Shown: piece after piece, positions 8,755 to 17,140 of the stretch
How the letters are laid out: every line of letters starts with the position of its first letter
How positions within the stretch are numbered: position 1 is the stretch's first letter
Assembly: GCA_037130755.1 (NCBI GenBank)
Contig: JBAXSI010000004.1
Span: 1-64,000 of the forward strand
Origin: UBA10649 sp037130755
GTDB taxonomy: Bacteria; Actinomycetota; Actinomycetes; S36-B12
Direction: 5' to 3'
DNA: 64,000 nt
Notes under the pieces: model-generated
The model's input: only the letters and a program-made list of their open reading frames with translations
Told to the model about the DNA's origin: nothing
Database searches by the model: none
Position numbers and translations under genes: made by a program

Positions 8755-10304
8755 GCGTGAATCCTGCCACCTGCGGGCCAGCGCATCGCCTCGGACCGCT
8801 CGGCCTGGTCGTCGGATGCCGGCTCAAGGCCCATCGATTCGCCGGTGCCGAGCACGAGGCGTCGCTCGCGCGGGCTCGCCGCGACGATGATCACCACCAC
8901 GATGATCGCCATCAGGAACGTGATGTTGTCGCCGATGTCGGTGATGTTGTCGGCGTTCGCCGAGCTCTCGATCATGCCGTGGATCGTGAACAGCGCGGTG
9001 AGGATCATCGCGACGCGCAGTTCACGGGCGCTGAGCCCGGTGGCGGCGAAGAGCGGGAGGAACCACAGCAGGTACCACGGCTGCACAACGGGGCCGAGCA
9101 CGACGATCACCGCCAGCGCAAGGGCGGCACCGCGGACCGGGCTGCGGCCGCCGGGCCTCAGGATCAGCCACAGGATGACCAGCAGACCGAGCACTGTGCC
9201 GAGGAGTCGGACGCCGGCGAGCATCACGGAGGTGTCGGCCGTCAGACCCACCGCAGTGGTCAGCTTCCCGAGCAGCAGTCCGACGGCGGTCGTCGGTGAC
9301 AGCCACGTCAGCACGCCCGATGGTGTGCCGAACGCGGCCTTGATGACACCTGCCCCGGCCTCCGCAACGAGATAGACCGAGGCCAGCGTGCAGGCAAGGA
9401 CGAGCAGGGCATACGCCCACGATCGGATGCGATCGATCCACCGGCCCTCGCGGCCTGCCCAGAGCAGGCCGACGAAGGGGAGGGCAACGATCGCGATCGG
9501 CTTGATCCCGACGGCGAGACTCACCGCTACTGCGCCCCAGAGGCATCGTTGCTCGGTCGCGAGCGCCAGGCCCATCACGACCAGTCCGACCATGATCGCG
9601 TCGTTGTGGGCACCGGAGATGAAGTGCATGACGAGCACGGGGTTCAGGACGCCGAGCCACAGCGCCCGGGCCGGGTCGATGCCGTGTGCCACGGAGAGTC
9701 GAGGCACGTAGTACGCGATCAGTGCGACTCCGACGAGTGCCACCGCTCGGAACAGAAGTGCCCCCAGATATGCGTTGGGATGCGCGAAGTTCGCGACGGC
9801 GCGCTCGATCATCAAGAACACCGGGCCGTACGGAGTCGGCGACTCCACCCACATCGGATCGGCTCCGTCGTCGAACCAGCCGGGGATGACGCTGATCCCG
9901 ATGGTGGACGGGTCGTATCCGGCGCCGTACACCCGGCCCTGTACGTAGTACGAGTACAGGTCGCGGCTGAACAGCGGCGGCGCCAGGAGCAGGGGTGCTG
10001 CCCACATGGCGAGGATGCCGAGAGTGTCCTTGATGCTGGCGAACCGTCCGCGGCGACTGTCGGCCAGCAGTTCTGAGCCGAGCACCAGCCAGGCCTGGAG
10101 CAAGATCGCCAGACCGATGATCACGAAGGCCCGGGCGGCGAGGGATCCCGTGAGCGAGGAGCGAAGCGCGTTGACCAGTGGGTTCGCGAGCATGTTCGAC
10201 GTGATCGGCAGCCAGCCGACGCCGAGCGCGCCGATCGCGACGAACGCGGTGCCCAGGAGTCCGGGCAGCCCGTGCCGCAGGACGAACGACCGGGGCGCGT
10301 TCAC
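8751..10304 (-). CDS. MptA/MptB-type polyprenol-phosphate-mannose alpha-1,6-mannosyltransferase
   Basis: Polytopic membrane glycosyltransferase (517 aa, about 12-13 hydrophobic helices) of the GT-C class. The extracytoplasmic loop after the early helices, LFSRDLYSYYVQGRVYGAGYDP, followed by SPTPYGPVF, is the pattern of actinobacterial MptA/MptB, which extend the lipomannan backbone using polyprenyl-phospho-mannose. It has GTGA overlaps at both ends (10301-10304 with crtI, 8751-8754 with crtB). In mycobacteria mptA lies next to idsA2 and near pknL and metF (from memory), and the same neighbours occur here with crtI and crtB interleaved. The substrate is inferred from family; a role in carotenoid mannosylation is conceivable but unsupported. 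Confidence 0.8.
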   Translation of the reverse strand: MNAPRSFVLRHGLPGLLGTAFVAIGALGVGWLPITSNMLANPLVNALRSSLTGSLAARAFVIIGLAILLQAWLVLGSELLADSRRGRFASIKDTLGILAMWAAPLLLAPPLFSRDLYSYYVQGRVYGAGYDPSTIGISVIPGWFDDGADPMWVESPTPYGPVFLMIERAVANFAHPNAYLGALLFRAVALVGVALIAYYVPRLSVAHGIDPARALWLGVLNPVLVMHFISGAHNDAIMVGLVVMGLALATEQRCLWGAVAVSLAVGIKPIAIVALPFVGLLWAGREGRWIDRIRSWAYALLVLACTLASVYLVAEAGAGVIKAAFGTPSGVLTWLSPTTAVGLLLGKLTTAVGLTADTSVMLAGVRLLGTVLGLLVILWLILRPGGRSPVRGAALALAVIVVLGPVVQPWYLLWFLPLFAATGLSARELRVAMILTALFTIHGMIESSANADNITDIGDNITFLMAIIVVVIIVAASPRERRLVLGTGESMGLEPASDDQAERSEAMRWPAGGRIHA

Positions 10305-11815
10305 CAGCGGCGGGCGCGGGATCGGTAGGCCGGGTCCTTCCCGGTGACCCGCTCGGCCGCGAGCCGACCGGACACCAGCACCATCGGTACGCCCACGCCC
10401 GGCTGGGTCCCCGATCCGGTGAACACCACGTTCTCTCCCCAGAGGTTTCCGGGTCGGAAGGGACCGGTCTGCAGGAACGAGTGGGACGAGGCGAACGGCG
10501 CGCCGCGCTCCATGCCGCGCCGCTGCCAGTCGAGGGGTGTCGTCACGTCCTCGACGTCGATCGCATCGGCGAAGCCCACATACCCGCGCGCCTCGAGGGT
10601 GCGCAGCACCTCATCGCGATAGCGGGGACCTTCGACGCGCCAGTCGATCGGTGCATCGAGGTTGGGAGTCGGGAACAGCACGTAGTAGATCTGCTTCCCG
10701 TCGGGGGCCAGGGAGGGATCGGAGCGAGTCGGGTTCGTCACGAGGATGCTCGGGTCGCTCATCAGCTGCTGCTTGTCGATCAGCTCGTCGAAGACCCCTT
10801 GCCACGACCGGCCGAAGTGGATGTTGTGGTGCGCGATCTTGCTATAGGTGGCTGAGGAGCCCGCCAGCAGCAGGAAGCAGGACGGTGAGTACGTCAGTCG
10901 TCGCACGGACCACGGCTCGCGGCCGAGCAGGTCTCGATACGCCACGGGAAGGTCTGGGTTGAGGACGACGACGTCTGCGGCGATGCGTTCCCCATCGGCG
11001 GTGTGCACGGCGACCGCACGGTTGCCCACCGTCTCGATCGACGTGACCTCCGTGTCGTAGCGGAACGTGACTCCGTTCTTCTCCGCGGCGGCGGCCATCG
11101 CTGTTGGGACGGCATGCATCCCGCCCTTGGGGAAGAAGACGCCCGCGACGGAGTCCATGTACGCGATGACGGCGTAGATGGCGAGCGCGTCGTAGGGCGA
11201 GAGGCCGGCGTACATGGCTTGGAAGGAGTAGATGCGCTCGGTGCGAGGGTCCGTCATGTACTGGCGGACCTTGGGGGCGAGTTTGCGGAAGCCTCCGATG
11301 GCGACCAGCTTCGCGAGGTCGCGCGTGAGCAGGTCCAGCGGGGAGTCGATGTTGCGGTCGATGAAGTCGTTCATCTCGTATCGGTAGAGCTGAGAGACGA
11401 AGTCGACGTAGCGGCGATAGCCCGCGGCCTCGTCGGGTCCGATGACCGTGCGGATCTCCTCGGCCATCGCGTCGACGTCGGAGTGCACGTCGAGCACGGA
11501 CCCGTCCGGGTAGAACGCTCGGTAGAGCGGCGAAATCGGCTCAAGGGTGAGCCAGTCCTCCATGCTCTCGCCGATGCTGTCGAAGGCGTCGGCGATGAGG
11601 TCCGGCATGGTGAGGACCGTCGGCCCGGTGTCGAACTCGTAGGTTCCGCCGGCCGCGGGGATGCTCAGCCGTCCGGCGCGTCCACCGGGAACCGACTCGC
11701 GCTCCAGCAGCGTGACCTGGCGTCCGGCACCGGCCAGTCGCATTGCTGCCGAGAGCCCAGCGAGCCCCGCGCCGACGACGACCACCGTGTCGGTGGGGCC
11801 CTTGACGGTGCGCAT
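10301..11815 (-). CDS. crtI: Phytoene desaturase
   Basis: FAD-dependent bacterial-type phytoene desaturase (504 aa) introducing double bonds to give neurosporene or lycopene. The N-terminal FAD motif VVVVGAGLAGLSAAMRLA, the GGRAGRL loop and the long C-terminal signature ASSHSFLQTGPFRP..NVVFTGSGTQPGVGVPMVLVSGRLAAERV are all present. The start is ATG 11815 in a TGATG overlap with the stop of the prenyl synthase. It is the second gene of the crtE-led operon and supplies lycopene to the split cyclase and to the second desaturase at 14490-16004. Confidence 0.94.
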   Translation of the reverse strand: MRTVKGPTDTVVVVGAGLAGLSAAMRLAGAGRQVTLLERESVPGGRAGRLSIPAAGGTYEFDTGPTVLTMPDLIADAFDSIGESMEDWLTLEPISPLYRAFYPDGSVLDVHSDVDAMAEEIRTVIGPDEAAGYRRYVDFVSQLYRYEMNDFIDRNIDSPLDLLTRDLAKLVAIGGFRKLAPKVRQYMTDPRTERIYSFQAMYAGLSPYDALAIYAVIAYMDSVAGVFFPKGGMHAVPTAMAAAAEKNGVTFRYDTEVTSIETVGNRAVAVHTADGERIAADVVVLNPDLPVAYRDLLGREPWSVRRLTYSPSCFLLLAGSSATYSKIAHHNIHFGRSWQGVFDELIDKQQLMSDPSILVTNPTRSDPSLAPDGKQIYYVLFPTPNLDAPIDWRVEGPRYRDEVLRTLEARGYVGFADAIDVEDVTTPLDWQRRGMERGAPFASSHSFLQTGPFRPGNLWGENVVFTGSGTQPGVGVPMVLVSGRLAAERVTGKDPAYRSRARRW

Positions 11816-12894
11816 CAGGTGCTTCGTCTTGTGGCGGCGAAGGCCAGTCCGGTCAGCACTTCTCGCGCCTCGGGATCCAGGTCGGTCGTGTGCAGGGCGC
11901 CCAGCGCGGTCTCGAGGAGTTCGGCGATGAGGTTCTCGGTGTAGTCCTTGGCGCCAGTGTCGGTGATGATGTCGCGCAGCGTGCTGATCCCGTTGGCGTC
12001 AAGACCGGGGTCGCCGAGATGTCGCCGGATGCTGGCGGCCTGCTTCGGGGTGCTGCGCTCGACCGCGATGGCGACCAGGACCGTGCGCTTGCCCTCGCGG
12101 AGGTCGTCGCCGGCGGGCTTGCCCGTCTCCTCGGGGTCACCAAAGACGCCGAGGATGTCGTCGCGTAATTGGAATGCCTCGCCGAGCGGGAGTCCGTACC
12201 CGGAGTAGGCGTCGACGACGTCAGGCCCCGCGCCTGCCAGCGCAGCTCCCAGGTGGAGCGGGCGCTCGATCGTGTACTTCGCCGACTTGAAGCGGACGAC
12301 CTGGAGGGCGCGGTCGACCGATCCGCCGCCGCGCGCCTGCTCCAGCAGGTCGAGGTACTGGCCGGCCATGAGCTCGGTGCGCATCACGTCGTAGACGGTC
12401 TTGCCGCGGACGATCGCCTCGTGTGGGAAGTCTGTGGTCAGCAGCACCTCGTCGGCCCATGACAGGCACAGGTCGCCCAGAAGGATGGCGGCCCCGATGC
12501 CGAAGCTCTCCGGCGAGCCGAGCCACTCGGCGCCGCGGTGCACTCCCGCGAAGCGCCGATGGGCGGCCGGCAGCCCGCGGCGGGTGTCGGAGCCATCCAT
12601 GACGTCGTCGTGGATCAGTGCACAGGCCTGCAGGAACTCCAAGGAGGCGGCCGCTCGTAGCGCGGCGTCGTCCAGGCCGGGGTCGCCGCCGGCTCCGCGC
12701 CAGCCCCAGTAGCAGAAGGCCGGGCGCAGGCGCTTGCCGCCGGAGAGGAGTGCGGTGAGCGCGTCGACCATCGGCGTCAGGTCGTCGCTGACCACCGCGA
12801 GCACCTGGCTCTGCTCGCTCAGGACCTCATCGACGACCCGTTGGACTCTGGTCCGAAGGTCGGCAACGTCGAGGGGACTTGCGCTGTCGGGCAC
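11815..12894 (-). CDS. crtE: Polyprenyl (GGPP) synthase, CrtE/IdsA type
   Basis: Trans-isoprenyl diphosphate synthase (359 aa). The first Asp-rich motif is IHDDVMDGSDTRRG (about 95-105) and the second is FQLRDDILGVFGDPEETGKPAGDD; the residues before the first motif suggest a C20 product. It would make geranylgeranyl diphosphate for CrtB. The start is GTG 12894, six bases after a TAGGCT -10 box on the same strand (leaderless). It heads the crtE-crtI-mptA-crtB-VOC run and is divergent from metF across 90 bases. By position it also corresponds to mycobacterial idsA2, so its product may feed both carotenoids and other prenyl lipids. Confidence 0.9.
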   Translation of the reverse strand: MPDSASPLDVADLRTRVQRVVDEVLSEQSQVLAVVSDDLTPMVDALTALLSGGKRLRPAFCYWGWRGAGGDPGLDDAALRAAASLEFLQACALIHDDVMDGSDTRRGLPAAHRRFAGVHRGAEWLGSPESFGIGAAILLGDLCLSWADEVLLTTDFPHEAIVRGKTVYDVMRTELMAGQYLDLLEQARGGGSVDRALQVVRFKSAKYTIERPLHLGAALAGAGPDVVDAYSGYGLPLGEAFQLRDDILGVFGDPEETGKPAGDDLREGKRTVLVAIAVERSTPKQAASIRRHLGDPGLDANGISTLRDIITDTGAKDYTENLIAELLETALGALHTTDLDPEAREVLTGLAFAATRRST

Positions 12895-12900
12895 GCCACG

Positions 12901-12906
12901 AGCCTA
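12901..12906 (-). promoter_or_regulatory. Leaderless -10 box for crtE operon
   Basis: Minus-strand TAGGCT, then six bases, then GTG 12894. No convincing -35 is visible. This would be the only promoter needed for the five overlapping genes downstream. Confidence 0.5.
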
Positions 12907-12972
12907 CGGGCAACCGGCGCCGACGGCCTCTCAAGGCCGGTCGGCATACACATTGCCGTAACACAGCACCCG

Positions 12973-12978
12973 TAGTCT
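12973..12978 (+). promoter_or_regulatory. Leaderless -10 box for metF
   Basis: TAGTCT lies six bases before ATG 12985. A GTG at 12979 directly abuts the hexamer and would precede the transcription start, which favours the ATG as start codon. Confidence 0.45.
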
Positions 12979-12984
12979 GTGCGC

Positions 12985-13878
12985 ATGCATGCGGCGTCCT
13001 CGTTGGGGGAGATCCTGTCCAGCGGCCAGCGGTCGTTCTCCTTCGAACTATTCCCGCCTAAGACTGATGAGGGCGAGCGGATGCTGTGGCAGACCGTTCG
13101 CGAGATCGAGGCGCTGAAGCCCACGTTCGTGTCGGTGACCTACGGGGCCGGAGGATCGACCCGCGACCGGACCGTCAGGCTGACTGGGGAGATCGCCGGC
13201 GAGACGACCCTGACCCCGGTGGCCCATCTGACCTGCGTCGGCGCAAGTCGCGACGAGCTCTGCTACGTCGTCGGCCAGTACGCGGCCGAGGGCGTCAACA
13301 CCATGCTCGCGCTGCGGGGCGACCCGCCGACCGGCCTCGACACCCCCTGGCGGCCGCATCCCGGCGGCCTCGACCATGCTGTGCAACTGGTCGAGCTCAT
13401 CCGCTCGCTGGGCACCTTCAGCGTTGGTGTGGCCGCCTTCCCCGAGGGGCATCCCGAGTCGACCGACCTGGACCAGGACGCTCGCGTGCTGGCGATGAAG
13501 CAGCAGGCGGGTGCAGAGTTCGCCATTACGCAGATGTTCTTCCGGGTCGAGGACTACGAGCGGCTCATGGAGACCTCGGCCGCCCATGGCTGCACGATGC
13601 CCATCGTCCCGGGCATCATCCCCGTCACCAACGTGTCGCAGATCGAGCGGTTCGCAGCCTTGCAGGGTTCGGCGTTTCCCACCGACCTGGCTGAGCGGTT
13701 CGGCCGCATCGCGGATGACCCCGATGCCGTCGTCGCCATGGGGATCGACGTGGCCGCGGAGATGTGCCAGCGGCTGCTGGATCTCGGCGCCCCGGGGCTC
13801 CACTTCTACACGCTCAACCGCTCGCACTCGACGATCGAGGTCTACGAGGCGCTCGGTCTCGGCGCGATCACGCCTTAA
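12985..13878 (+). CDS. metF: Methylenetetrahydrofolate reductase
   Basis: Flavin-dependent reductase making 5-methyl-THF for methionine synthesis (297 aa, normal for bacterial MetF). The N-terminal FSFELFPPKTDEGERML contains the conserved catalytic Glu; VSVTYGAGGSTRDRT, the LALRGDPP segment and the late FITQMFFR-like block (AITQMFFRVEDY) are all family features. The barrel ends in GLHFYTLNRSHST. ATG 12985 is preferred over GTG 12979 because of the -10 box. It is divergent from crtE and converges with a secreted protein gene with a few bases of overlap. Mycobacterial Rv2172c occupies the equivalent position in the idsA2-mptA-pknL neighbourhood. Confidence 0.94.
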   Translation: MHAASSLGEILSSGQRSFSFELFPPKTDEGERMLWQTVREIEALKPTFVSVTYGAGGSTRDRTVRLTGEIAGETTLTPVAHLTCVGASRDELCYVVGQYAAEGVNTMLALRGDPPTGLDTPWRPHPGGLDHAVQLVELIRSLGTFSVGVAAFPEGHPESTDLDQDARVLAMKQQAGAEFAITQMFFRVEDYERLMETSAAHGCTMPIVPGIIPVTNVSQIERFAALQGSAFPTDLAERFGRIADDPDAVVAMGIDVAAEMCQRLLDLGAPGLHFYTLNRSHSTIEVYEALGLGAITP

Positions 13879-14417
13879 GCCGGTACGAGGTCGTTGCGAC
13901 CAGGCGCCCGCTTAGGAGAGAACTTCCAGCCCTTTGGGCAGGCCCCGGTCGAGTACTTCTTGACGTGGCCCTTGCCCGGATTCGACGTCTTCTTGCAGGT
14001 GATCGGCTTCGACGTGAAGGTGAACGGCATGCTGACGGCGGTCACTGCGCCCTTCGCGCTGTTCTCGGTGTAGGTGATCATGAGCTGGAGGGTGAAGGGC
14101 GACGACTTGCCGTGGATGGTGGCGCCACAGACACTCAGTCTTCCGGTGCCTGTTCCGGCGGGAAGCTCCTCGCCGCGGGCGACCATGGCGCTGTTGGCGT
14201 CCAGGATGACCGTGGTCGCATAGTCGACGTCCTTGTCGAGGGTGAACGCGTAGGGCAGTTGCGTGCACTTGCCCTCGGGCGGGGCCGTGATCGGGGTCTT
14301 GAGGGAGGCCTGGGAACCGCCATCGGTGGCCGACACGGTTCCGGCATGCGCGGGGACAGCCCCCGCAATCACCACGCATGCCGCGGTGAGGGCTATCGAG
14401 ACCTTGAGCATCGTCAT
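13875..14417 (-). CDS. Secreted protein of unknown function
   Basis: I do not recognise the family. The 180-aa product has a clean Sec signal peptide (basic start, hydrophobic core ALTAACVVIAGAVP, AHA cleavage site near residue 25), then a Thr/Ser-rich beta-type region and a basic C-terminus. Four cysteines in the mature part (GKCTQ, SVCGAT, ITCKK, GACPKG) could form two disulfides outside the cell. GGAG lies six bases before the ATG. Its 3' end overlaps the metF stop by four bases, so the two genes converge. Nothing ties it to the carotenoid genes on either side except position. Confidence 0.7.
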   Translation of the reverse strand: MTMLKVSIALTAACVVIAGAVPAHAGTVSATDGGSQASLKTPITAPPEGKCTQLPYAFTLDKDVDYATTVILDANSAMVARGEELPAGTGTGRLSVCGATIHGKSSPFTLQLMITYTENSAKGAVTAVSMPFTFTSKPITCKKTSNPGKGHVKKYSTGACPKGWKFSPKRAPGRNDLVPA

Positions 14418-14489
14418 GACGTCTCCATCCTCGTCGTGCCCGCGCCGGCGTGCTCCTGAGTGTACGAATCCGACTCGGGCGATGCGCGG

Positions 14490-16004
14490 CTATGACACGT
14501 GACCAGGCACGGGTGCCGGGCCGATGAGGTCCGCGACGATCTCGGCGCCCATGCCGACGAGGGGAAGCCCGCCGCCCGGGTGACACGAGCCGCCGACCAG
14601 GTACAGGCCCGGCACCGGCGACTGATTCGCCGGCCGCTGGAACGCTGCGCGTGCGCCGTTGCTGGACGTGCCGTAGATCGAGCCCCCCGGGGCGCGAGTG
14701 GATCGGGCGAGGTCCGCGGGTGTGCGAGTCTCCTGCCAGATCACGCGGTCGCGGATGTCGGTGCCGCGCGCCGCGAGGGTGTCGAGGATGTGCGTCGCGT
14801 ACGTGTCGGCCAGACCCGGGGCATCCCAGTCGATGGTGCGATCGCGGCCGTCGCCGTGTCGGGGCGCATTGATGAGGATGAACCACGCCTCGCTGTCATC
14901 GTCCGGGCGCATCTGGGGATCGTCGGGGACGCACGCGTAGATCGCCGGGTCCTCGACAGGCGACACGTTGCGGCCGAACAGGGCGTCGAACTCGCCGTCG
15001 TAGTCGGCAGGGAACCAGACGTTGTGGTGCTGCACTCCGTCGGTTCGGCCGCGCAGTGCGAGCAGCATGACGAACCCCGACAGTGATGGCGGCACCTTCT
15101 GGAGATCCTTGCCGGCCTTCGCCGCGCGACGGTCGTCGACCATTCCGCCATAGAGGAGGCGAGCATCGGTGTTGCTGACGACGATGTCGGCCGGGACGAC
15201 CTGGCCATCGGCGAGCCGAACGCCGCTGACGCGGCCATCGGTCACCTCTACCGAGGACACATCGCAGTTCAGTCGGATCTCGACGCCGCGCTCGATGCAC
15301 CGTTCGGTGAGCGCCGGCGCGAGTCGGCCGAGGCCGCCGGCGATGTGCCAGGCGCCGAAGGTCTCCTCGACGTAGGGGATCGTCGCGAGCACCGCGGGCG
15401 CCACTCGCGGATCGGATCCGGTGTACGTGGCATACCGGTCGAGGATCTGACGCAGGCGCGGGTCGCGCAGGTACTCCTTGCCGAGCGCCCGGAGCGTCGT
15501 GCGTGGCGCGACGGTGCGCACGTCCTGAGGGTCCTTGGCCAGGCCGAGCAGCGTCCGCCACCCAGCGAGTGGCGACTGAAGGAACGGTTCACGCGTGATG
15601 CGCCACATCTGCCCGGCCCGGCCGATCAGGGCGAGCCAGTCCTCCCGCGCCGTCCCGTCGAAGGCTGCCCCGAACGCATTGGCGCACTGAGCGGGGTCGA
15701 CGCCGGGGACGACCACCGAGGATCCGTCGGCGAAGTGGTAGCCGAAGCCTGGCTCCACCGGCTGAAGGTCGACGGACTCCTCCAGAGGGGCACCAGTCTT
15801 CAAGAACAGGTCGCGATACACCGCAGGGAGCGTGAACAGGCTCGGACCGGTGTCGAATGCGAAGCCGTCGCGCTCGTAGACGGCGAGCTTTCCTCCCGTG
15901 CGATCGGCCTGCTCGAGGATCGTGACCTCGTGCCGCCGAACGGCCAGTCGGGCGGCCGCGGCGAGACCGCCCAGGCCCGCTCCGATGACGACGACGCGGC
16001 TCAC
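14490..16004 (-). CDS. Carotenoid desaturase, CrtD/CrtI-like
   Basis: Second CrtI-family flavoprotein (504 aa). It has the N-terminal FAD motif VVVIGAGLGGLAAAARLA, GGKLAVYERDGFAFDTGPSLFTLP and the C-terminal block GLYLVGGSCHPGGGLPLVGMGAEIVADL. The SCHPGGG variant is more typical of C-3',4'-desaturases (CrtD) and related late desaturases than of phytoene desaturase. The start is GTG 16004 in a GTGA overlap with the glycosyltransferase. With a CruF-like hydratase and a glycosyltransferase in the same coupled operon, it probably acts on the acyclic end of a 1'-hydroxy carotenoid. The exact bond is inferred. Confidence 0.85.
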   Translation of the reverse strand: MSRVVVIGAGLGGLAAAARLAVRRHEVTILEQADRTGGKLAVYERDGFAFDTGPSLFTLPAVYRDLFLKTGAPLEESVDLQPVEPGFGYHFADGSSVVVPGVDPAQCANAFGAAFDGTAREDWLALIGRAGQMWRITREPFLQSPLAGWRTLLGLAKDPQDVRTVAPRTTLRALGKEYLRDPRLRQILDRYATYTGSDPRVAPAVLATIPYVEETFGAWHIAGGLGRLAPALTERCIERGVEIRLNCDVSSVEVTDGRVSGVRLADGQVVPADIVVSNTDARLLYGGMVDDRRAAKAGKDLQKVPPSLSGFVMLLALRGRTDGVQHHNVWFPADYDGEFDALFGRNVSPVEDPAIYACVPDDPQMRPDDDSEAWFILINAPRHGDGRDRTIDWDAPGLADTYATHILDTLAARGTDIRDRVIWQETRTPADLARSTRAPGGSIYGTSSNGARAAFQRPANQSPVPGLYLVGGSCHPGGGLPLVGMGAEIVADLIGPAPVPGHVS

Positions 16005-17140
16005 GAGGTCGCCCCCACGGTGACGGCCCGGCCCTTCCATGCGTTTGTGCCGCGTCGATGCCGCCACCACGAGACGACGTTGAGTCCGACGAAGGCAGCG
16101 ATCGACGCGGGCTGGGCGAGAGCGTCGGGAACGATGCGCTCGCCGGTGCGGGTCGCCACCATCGCGCGACTCGTCACTCCGGCCGCGTAGCCGGCCAGCC
16201 CGATCAGTCGGGTGCGGCGATCGGTGGCCACGACCGCGGCCGCCGCGGGAAGGACGTAGCAGGCCGTCAGCAGCGTGCAGGCCCCGATCGATCCGACGGG
16301 GCCGCCGAAGGCCGACCACAGCGACTTCGCATAGCCGTCGACGACCGCGGTGGTGCCGTCATACATCCGGCACTGCGCCAGCCTGGACCCGTCGACAGTA
16401 GCGGTGCGGTTGCCGTCGGCCTTGATGGCCCGCATGAGTCCGATGTCCTCGAGCACGTTCGAACGAACCGCCTCATGCCCGCCGACTCGCAGGTAGGCGT
16501 GTCGATCCAGTACGAGGAGCTGGCCGTTGGCGGCCGACAGCGAGGGCCGCTGCGATGTCTCGGCCCACCGCAGCGGCATGGTCGCCGCCCATGACCACGT
16601 GACCAGCGGCTGCACCAGGCGTTCGAGCCAGCCGTCCGACTCCTGGAACGGATAGGGCGCCACAAGCGCGAAGCCACCCTCGCGCAACGTGGCAATGCAG
16701 GAGCGGACGGCGTACGGGTGGAGCACGACGTCGGCATCGACGAACACCAGTACGTCGGCAGCGCTCTCGGCTGCAAGACGAGCGCACGCCCAAGGCTTGC
16801 CGAGCCAGCCCGGCGGCGGCGCATGGTCGGCCCCTTCCATCAGTCGCACGCGTGCGTCGGCTGCCGCGATGCGTCGGACGATGTCGGCCGTGCCGTCGGT
16901 GGATCCGTCGTCGAGGACGAGGACCTCCAGCGCCAGAACGCCGGTCTGCGCCAGCACAGACTCCAAGGTCTGGCCGATGTGCCCGGCCTCGTTGCGCGCT
17001 GGAATGAGCACGGCCACCGACTCGGCGACCTCGGGTGCATTGGGCTGCGGGGTCCGCAGGTAGGTCAGGTTGACGGCTGTATGGACGGCCAGGGCCACGG
17101 CTCCCAGGGAGCCAGTGGCAACGACGGCGCGACCATTCAC
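16001..17140 (-). CDS. Carotenoid-cluster glycosyltransferase, GT2 family (CruG/CruC-like)
   Basis: Membrane-anchored family-2 glycosyltransferase (379 aa). An N-terminal hydrophobic segment precedes the GT-A domain: VAVLIPARNEAGHIGQTLESVLAQ, VLVLDDGSTDGTADIVRR, the DxD-like FVDADVVLHP and a SNVLEDIGLMRAIKADG acceptor loop. Two or three hydrophobic helices follow at the C-terminus. In cyanobacteria and green sulfur bacteria, similar enzymes (CruG, CruC) glycosylate hydroxy-carotenoids, and the flanking crtD-like and cruF-like genes support that here. The start is GTG 17140 in a GTGA overlap with cruF. The sugar donor is unknown. Confidence 0.82.
   Translation of the reverse strand: MNGRAVVATGSLGAVALAVHTAVNLTYLRTPQPNAPEVAESVAVLIPARNEAGHIGQTLESVLAQTGVLALEVLVLDDGSTDGTADIVRRIAAADARVRLMEGADHAPPPGWLGKPWACARLAAESAADVLVFVDADVVLHPYAVRSCIATLREGGFALVAPYPFQESDGWLERLVQPLVTWSWAATMPLRWAETSQRPSLSAANGQLLVLDRHAYLRVGGHEAVRSNVLEDIGLMRAIKADGNRTATVDGSRLAQCRMYDGTTAVVDGYAKSLWSAFGGPVGSIGACTLLTACYVLPAAAAVVATDRRTRLIGLAGYAAGVTSRAMVATRTGERIVPDALAQPASIAAFVGLNVVSWWRHRRGTNAWKGRAVTVGATS

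Noticed and set aside
12979..12984. GTG 12979 as metF start
   Set aside because: It abuts the TAGTCT -10 box and would not be transcribed if the message is leaderless from 12985.
16456..16467. Second LexA-like sequence (GTTCGAACGAAC) inside the carotenoid glycosyltransferase gene
   Set aside because: It lacks the two 6-base arms with a 4-base spacer and lies within coding sequence.
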